Below, in pieces: positions 46,704 through 64,000 of a stretch of DNA of 64,000 bases (position 1 is its first letter; every line of letters starts with the position of its first letter). The notes under the pieces are model-generated. The model saw only the letters and a program-made list of their open reading frames with translations. It had not been told where the DNA came from and made no database searches. The position numbers were made by a program, and so were the translations under genes. The DNA is from Vitis vinifera (lineage: Eukaryota; Streptophyta; Magnoliopsida; Vitales; Vitaceae): NCBI RefSeq assembly GCF_030704535.1, contig NC_081811.1, positions 6,800,001 through 6,864,000 on the forward strand, read 5' to 3'.

Positions 46704-49700
46704 TGATTATTTGGACCCGCGTTTTTCATGATGCATTCCCACTTGATTGGCGAGACTCGTTTTTTATTAAAGTGAAAAAATTAATTTTTGTAAAAGGTTG
46801 GAGTTGCCACTTTTATTTATTTTTAAAGGGGAAAACAAGTAGAAATAAAACCCCTAATTTTTTTTTTTTTGAAAAACTGTCTGCGAAAATCTTGAGTCTA
46901 AGTCCGAGAATCAAGTTATCTATCAAGAAGGTACCTCCAAAGAAGTAGTACCCCTCTAAGTCCTAACAAGGTCTCTACTAGCTTAGTTGAGGGAAATATG
47001 ACAATTAATCAGTCGATTATAAATACATAGATAGGTTAAGGTGATTTCAAAAACTCTACTAATTCTAACATGTCAAATGAGGATTCAAATTACAATCATA
47101 AAGAAAGGATAATATGGCGTGCCTAGATCAGTAATTTAAATGTCATCACAAAACACCAAAGTTAAGGTATTATGTCACTCAACATGCATTTTATCAAAGG
47201 AAATCAAATGAACATCAAGGCACTTGAAGTCGATATCAAACATGGATATAGTTTCCAATGGCATGCGTATTCATGGAATTTTGAAAGTGGAGGATAGAGG
47301 GTGTACTTGAATAGCATAGATTACTTATAACATGCTTGCACAAGACATAGAGGGTTAGATCAAAATTATAGTAATAAATAATAAAAGAAAGAAACCCTAG
47401 CATATTTGGTGTCTAAATAGCATAGCAAAAATGATCAGAGTATACAAAATCATCAATTATCACATATATCTTGCATATAATTCCTAAAAAAATGATGGTT
47501 ATGATTACAACAAGTAGCAAAAGTGGCAACAAAATAAGTTTTGAAAACAATCTTTCATGTAGGGATTCCATCAAATCCTCATTCAATATCCATAAATTTA
47601 ACTTGTACATTCCCATTAGCTTAGGAGCACAAGTTCAGACCTATATGAATAAAAACAAAATTTTGAAAACACACAAAAGAGAATGCAACTTAGATTGAAA
47701 TAAATTGTATAATTTCCAAAGAAAATGTGTTATTTGCCTAAATCTAGAATGAATGTTTTTCTAAATCCTTTTATTGGTTTAAATACTTTTGAAAATGATT
47801 TTAGAGGGAGCAAAAGAAACCAAGTGATTTGATAAATCCCAATCTACACAAAATAGGTATTTTTTATTTCTTTTTTTAAAAGAAATTGAAAACAAGAAAA
47901 GGTCAACTTGGATCACCTTTTTGGCTACCATTCATTTGGGTTCAAGAAGCCAAATTCACGATGGAGAAAAATTCATTTTAAAACTTTTTTCAAATATGCA
48001 TACCAACTAAAATTGGTTGCATAAATTTTTGGAAAATTTGACCTTTCTTTACCTAATTGATCTACTATTAATTTTAAAATGAAGTTAGAAGATCAATTTG
48101 ACTATATAAGAAAAAGGTTGAAAACAATTTTTAAATAATATTAAAACACAGAATCTCAAACACGAACTATTAAGAAAGAGTGTAAGTGTGTATATGTGAA
48201 CTCTTTAGTGTGCCAATGTGAAACTCAAGTATCTAAAATATTAATCTAATGTGCATTTGCATTGAAAACTAATTGTGTCTTAATTTGGGTTTTTAACTAT
48301 GATACAAAAGTGTCTTAAGTGCGTGCTTGATCAAGCCTAGACAAACAATCATCTATTGGTGTCAAACCTATGTGAATTGTGATAAGTAAGCCGAAAAGAT
48401 TGCATTAGCCGAAAACGAAAAGATCAAAGAGGCATGAAACCCAATTAATGCATTTATTCAAAGCCAATTGTCAAGCAATTTTCCAATGGCTTACTCAAAT
48501 AAAAGAGCTTGAAGAAAAATTAACTCAATCTCAATCATAATTTATCAAACAATCAACATTCAATCAAACGAATTCCTAAATGTTAAATCTAACAACACTC
48601 ATGTGTGGCCCGATTTGTCCACACCTAACCTATTCTAATGTATTCAAAAGAAAATAATGAGATCAAAAGAAATAAATAAAGAAGAAGATATGGAACGATA
48701 AATCAGAATTGGGACAATTAGATAATTCATCTCAAGGTGTCCAAAATTCGATTAATGCCTTGATATTCTCCAAGTTGTGTTTGACTCATCTTCTCTATGC
48801 AATCCAAAAAGTCTTCATTTTTATTGAATTTCTAGCCATCAAAATCACCTATAAGCAGCCACTTAAACTTCGGGCACTAATCATACATTATAGCATTAAT
48901 TCATCTCATGCATTGAGGTCAGTTTAAGCCATTATATGATTGCCACTTTCAGCCATTAAATTCTCCATGATTCAGCTGCACAAAGCTCCATTGACGACTG
49001 CATATTCATCCATTAAAATCAGCCTCTTATACCTCCATTAACAACTGTATGTTCAGCTATTAAAATTTCAACCTCATTCTCCATTAAGGCCAAACCTAAA
49101 TCATGAATAATTTCACTAGAATTTCAGCAATCAACTTTCATCTATGCAACCTTCAAATTTATTAAAATTTAGTTATATTTCTATTTGAATTAAAACAAAC
49201 TTTCAGCCATAATTTTCAGTTCACTTATCAATGGTCCTTCACCAAATTTTCAGCACATTTCATTGTGAATTTTCAGTCATGAAAAAGTTTCTATCCACAG
49301 CCACAAATTCAGCCTTGAGATTCAACACACCTATGCAGCCTTATGTCCAAATTCATGTGCATGCAGCCACTCTTGCCTTCATTGCATTTTCACCATAAAT
49401 TTTTTGTCATTTAATTCTTCATTAACAACACCAAATTTCAGCCACGCAACCTCCTCAATTCGGTCAACAATATTACTTAAACAACCATGGGATATTCACA
49501 TGCACACCTTTGAATTTTTCGGTTACTTATATTCACCTATGCAGCCATATTAAATTTCCATCCACTTTAAATGTTAAAATAAAGAAAAAGAAGCACAAAT
49601 TGTTATCATGTTCACAAACCAACCACATTAATTCAATACATTTATATATCAATATGTTCCATTTTCATTGAATTTCAACGTGCTTTCATTACAATTTCAG

Positions 49701-51830
49701 CAACTATCCACTTGAATTTCCATAATATTCAACAAACATGGCCATTAAAATTCAGTCATGAATATCCATTAATACAACCACTTTTCTCCATGATTTTTCT
49801 ACAAAATTCAACCATGACAATTCACATATACATGGCCCCTATCTTATGGTGAAAGGTATTTCAACTGTAACTACACCAAATGGTGGAGATTGAATAAAAC
49901 CATTGACAGACCCAAGTGAAGATGGCAGCGAAAAGGATGGCCTCTGTCACCTAAATCAGTTTCCAAGTATCAGAGTGAAGAAGCTTCACGGGCCTAAAAA
50001 TGGGCTTAGAAGCAAAGAGGTTGCATAAGGGGATAGCAACGATAACAAAGTAAGAACAAACAGGCCAAAGGATCCATTAAACGCAGCCCCATTCCATGGG
50101 TTGTCAATGGGCATCCAAAGTAAGTGAGAGAGATCATAGGTTCAGATAAGAACTAAGGATATGGTTCTCAGATGTTTCACAGCAAAATGAAACAGAGTCA
50201 AGTTGCTTTTTGACATAATCAAGAAGAATAGTAGATAGGACAATAACAAGAAAACCATGTCGTCCCAAAGATCAACAAAAATCAAACATGCAAGATATTC
50301 ACATTCAGACCATAGCAACAATACTCATAGATTGCAAGATAAAAGGAAGAATTACATAATGAAGAATAACAATGAATCCGTCACAATCATACCTGAGTAT
50401 GCTTCCCTCCTATAGTTGATAAAATGACCAACCCTCTTTCTCCTTCAAATGTCATCTTCCTTCTTTTTCCTTTCAGTTTTCTTCCTCTGCAAACACTCCT
50501 CTTCAACAGGTTTCGTTGGGCCTCCAGCTTTTCTACTACATCTCGAGATTCAGCTAAAATCTTCTTTTGCTTCTTTTCTTTCTACCAAAAATTTGAACCT
50601 CTCTGTTCTAGAACTTTTTTTTTTTTAGTTTTTCCTCCACTCCTTCCTAAAAACAAAACCTCCTCCTCTGGTTTCTCAATGTCTCCTCTTATCCCCTCCC
50701 CTCTCTCTGTTCTAGTAGTCTACCAGCTTCTCCTTCTTGATGGTCCTTCTCCACTTCCCCACCAAAACTCTTTAATTCTCAAATCTCAAAAAAATTCAAC
50801 ATCTTTCTCCTTCCCAATGTGGGCTGTTGCTCCCACTTTCTCAAAACTCCTCTTCTCCACGTGGGCTACTGCTCCCGCTTCCCCAAAAACTCTTGAATCT
50901 TCCTTCTCCTCAAGATAATTAAACACAATTGGAAAAAAAAAAAAAAAAATCTTGCATCCGTGAATAGTGTACAAAATTGACATACTAAATAACATCATTC
51001 TTCAAGAATATTAAATTAAAGAAAAGCAATATTTGAAATTGTTAAATTAAATAAAAAAAAACATTTTACAAAATCATTGAACTAAATCAAAATGTGTTAC
51101 AAAACTATTAAATAAATAAAAGCATTTTTCAAAAGTATTAGTTTCAATAAAAAAAAAATATTTTTTAACATTATTAAATGAAATAAAAGTATTGTTTTTC
51201 TAAAAGTATTCTAATTTAAATAAAAGCAATTTATGAAATTATTTAGACTAAAAATAAGCATTTTACAAAATTATGAAATTAAATCAAAGAATTTTACAAA
51301 ACTATTGGATTAAATAAAAATATTTTATAGAATTTTTATATTAAACAAAAATATTTACCACATTGTTAGATCAAATAGGAGCATTTCATCAAATTATTAA
51401 ATTGACTACATGAGTAAGAAAAAAAATATTATAGAAAATAATAATAATAAATAAATAAAATTAAAAATAATAAAAGTGATGCAACCATTAAAAAACAAGT
51501 CATGAAAGTCATGCAAAACATGCCTAAAAGGTGACCTAAGCGGGCTAGGTAAAACTAAGTAGGCCCAAGTGGTTGAAGCGTGTCTAAATGAGCCTAAATG
51601 GGCTTATGTGAACCATAGTGGGTCTAGGTGAACCTAAGGACAAAGGGTGGCCAAGGTCACAATGTGGGTTTGAATGAGTCCCTCAACAGAGGGTCCTTGA
51701 AGGTGACTTAGAAAATGAAACTATATAAGTGTCGTCGGGTCACCAAGGGATGACAACAAGTCAAGAGAAAAGTATGGGAAGACACCTAGTGTTACATCTG
51801 CTAAGAAAACAAAATGAAAGGTCTACAGAT
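46704..51830. mobile_element. LTR-retrotransposon-derived non-coding repeat, boundaries unclear
   Basis: Starts with sequence of a type I know from long plant LTRs (GGTTGGAGTTGCCACTTTTA, then a GGGGAAAACAAGTAGAAATAA word near 46828). It ends with a G-rich block at 51490-51810 (TGGGTCTAGGTGAACC, CACCTAGTGTTACATCTGC) of LTR-end type. Between lie low-complexity AT-rich DNA, a stretch rich in TTCAGCCA words (48850-49560) and a CT-rich block (50420-50900) that opens a spurious 164-codon frame. No gag or pol is visible, and I found no matching target duplication. It is probably a decayed LTR or a large non-autonomous derivative. Confidence 0.4.
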
Positions 51831-52499
51831 TACCTTATGCAATTGCTAGCAAAGTTACAACAAATCAATAATTTAATTATCATGACTAAATTACCATAAG
51901 AAATACATGGTCTACCAGCTTCTTCATCCAGAAGTTCTTACACACTATGAAACTATTTTTGGATCTTGGCTACAACACCTGATGGGATTTCGAAGTATCC
52001 AACAACAGAAACAACCAACATTATATGGTGAAGGCATAGACCACCCTCCTAACAATTAAATTTCAGCTGATGTGAATATTCACAACTGAATTCCATGCAT
52101 AAAAAGCCCAATAGGAGATTGTTCTCTGAATCTTTCTAAGTTCAGCTCCAAAGAGTTGAACTGTGTCCACCTTCAAATTCTCTTTCATTTCTTTATCCAC
52201 AAGTTACAAAGAATGACACAGGCCAATTCGGATGACTACCCTTGGCGTCTCCCACATTATGATATCCATCCAAAGCTTCTTTTCTTGTTTGACAAGAGTC
52301 CCTGGAGCTCTACCATCATGCATATCCAAAGAGAGGACTTCAATGAAGTGAATTCTTAAGCTTGTTCAAAAGAAGAAGCAACATTTATGCCTTCTTTTTC
52401 TTCATATAATATCTTTACATGGCTCCATCCACTAGTATCTTGTCCCATTTGGAGTATAAATGTGATAACAATCATGTACCGTTCAAGGTAATGTACACT
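51831..52499. other. Spacer and probable 3' UTR of JMJ19
   Basis: No gene recognised. The part next to 52500 should be the JMJ19 3' UTR (minus strand). No canonical AATAAA is evident. Confidence 0.4.
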
Positions 52500-62744
<10,245 letters not shown>

Positions 62745-63700
62745 TTTCACTGCAAAGAAAAAAGAAAGATTAAGTGAATGCTAGATAGATTAACAAAAAT
62801 GAGTTTTCTAGGAGAAAGCATAACCACCCATGGAATCTTGACCTGTTCCACAGACTTGTACACTATCCAGTTTGAAAACTTAATTGGGAAAGCCCCAGCC
62901 TGTTTGTACTTCTACATCTCAACAGGAATTCACATGAAACGATTAATATTACGTAAATGACATTCCATTAACAAACTAAATTATACCAGATATGATTCAA
63001 TCCATTATCTATGCAAACCAACATGATGACACGCTCCAATGTATTGCTATCAAAGGCAATTACATCAAGCATACATGTCCCTAGGTTTCCTAGTCTATAT
63101 AATAAATAAAGCCAACCACATCATTGCTGAAGTTTGCAAATGCTCTCAAATCCTTCAACTGGTTTCTCACATTTAACCAACAAAAGCAGATTGAACTCAA
63201 ATGCTAACATTCTCGTTTCATACAGAAAATACCCACCAACACACATGTTTCAGCATCACATCAAATGGAACTCTGCCAATTTTATTTTTTGCTGAAGAAA
63301 AAACTATATACATGAACCCATCGGCTTGTTTAACAAGTAATGGCCAGTCACAGGATTCTCATTGCATGAACATCAAGATACAAATCAAAATCAGGAAAAA
63401 AAAAAAAAAAGTAAAGCATACCCAAAAGAAAGTTCTGACAATCAAAAAATTGATGGGCTTCAGTGTTCTGTGACTAAAGAGTACAGATTTGAGGTTTCTC
63501 TACGTCCAAAGCACCTCAAATGACATTGTTTCACAGCTGCCCGACCTCAAAAATTGAAGAAAAAAAGGAAATTCGATCGAAATTAAGGAAAAAATGAGGT
63601 TCACGGCGAAAATAGTGTAGTGTATAGTGTAAAGGTAGAGAAATTCAAACCCTAACCCTAGATTGTCCAAGGGTTGTGAAGCAGCAAATGCGAAATGGAA
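62745..63700 (-). other. JMJ19 5' UTR with probable leader intron, and promoter start
   Basis: TTTGCAG at 62751-62757 (minus) lies 6 bp before the ATG, so a leader intron probably ends there. A first, non-coding exon near 63550-63700 is likely. AAACCCTAACCCTAG at 63648-63662 is a telo-box motif common in plant leaders. The leader donor site is not certain. Confidence 0.45.
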
Positions 63701-64000
63701 CTCAGGTCTGGACCGGTACGTTTGAATTACTGAATTACTGAAATACCCTTACAGTGACAGTTGCACGATTAGTTATACATTAACCAGTGACGTTAGACTT
63801 CCTCAGATGCTTTATTTATTATTTATTTTTTAATTTTCAAATTTTTTTTGCTTTTTCTTCCAACTCCCAAATGAGTATATTTCTTGTTATATTACCCTTT
63901 TAAATTTTGATACCATCTTTAATATTTTTTTAATTAACTTGCATTTTTAAAAAAATAATTCATATTCTTGTATAATATTCATATTCTTAAAATAAAGAAA
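63701..64000. other. AT-rich flank upstream of JMJ19
   Basis: Promoter-proximal or intergenic sequence. No other gene seen before the window ends. Confidence 0.5.

Noticed and set aside
50424..50918. 164-codon frame near the end of the LTR-like block
   Set aside because: CT-rich low-complexity sequence without any domain, in repeat-type DNA.

Overview
The window is plant nuclear DNA, from a eudicot and most likely a woody species of the grape (Vitis) type. Genes are few, intron-split and far apart. The space between them is AT-rich and full of plant mobile elements: Ty3 and Ty1 retrotransposons, solo LTRs, LINE and SINE insertions, a PIF/Harbinger transposon and Mutator-like elements. The clade call is firm. 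The species call is an inference from the style of the genes and repeats, with no search run.

Layout. 1-4900 is AT-rich flank. 4904-5801 is a promoter and single-exon ALOG/LSH transcription-factor gene (+). 5802-18600 holds no gene I can support, only microsatellites, a GC-rich G-box island near 11.0-11.5 kb, and a tRNA-like relic near 13.0 kb. 18655-23895 carries two related, decayed Ty1/copia gag-integrase fragments (-), separated by a MITE that is itself split by a 446-bp Mutator-type MITE with a 9-bp target duplication. 24370-24696 (-) is a small intact gene for plastid ribosomal protein PSRP6. 25562-31125 (-) is a complete but defective Ty3/gypsy chromovirus with both LTRs and a 5-bp duplication; a 640-bp solo LTR sits in its integrase. 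31900-39796 is a long solo LTR that was later split by a 5.4-kb PIF/Harbinger transposon (33195-38597) whose transposase and Myb-like genes both read as intact. 40496-42352 is a fold-back Mutator-like element: two arms of about 850 bp in near-perfect inverted orientation, a perfect 9-bp target duplication, and a set of short palindromes in each arm. 43403-46174 (+) is a three-exon arabinose-5-phosphate isomerase gene (SIS plus two CBS domains). 46.7-51.8 kb is LTR-derived, non-coding sequence. 52500-62744 (-) is an eight-coding-exon JmjC gene of the JMJ19 type, with a LINE, a SINE and small retroposed tails in its introns.

The four host genes do not form a pathway. They act in organ-boundary development (LSH), plastid translation (PSRP6), Kdo supply for cell-wall rhamnogalacturonan II (KdsD-like) and chromatin (JMJ19). 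The strongest points for a second look are the fold-back element with its repeated palindromes, the Harbinger element that looks autonomous, and the loss of the first iron ligand (His to Lys) plus a co-substrate-contact residue (Asn to Cys) in the JmjC protein, which suggests a demethylase fold without the activity.
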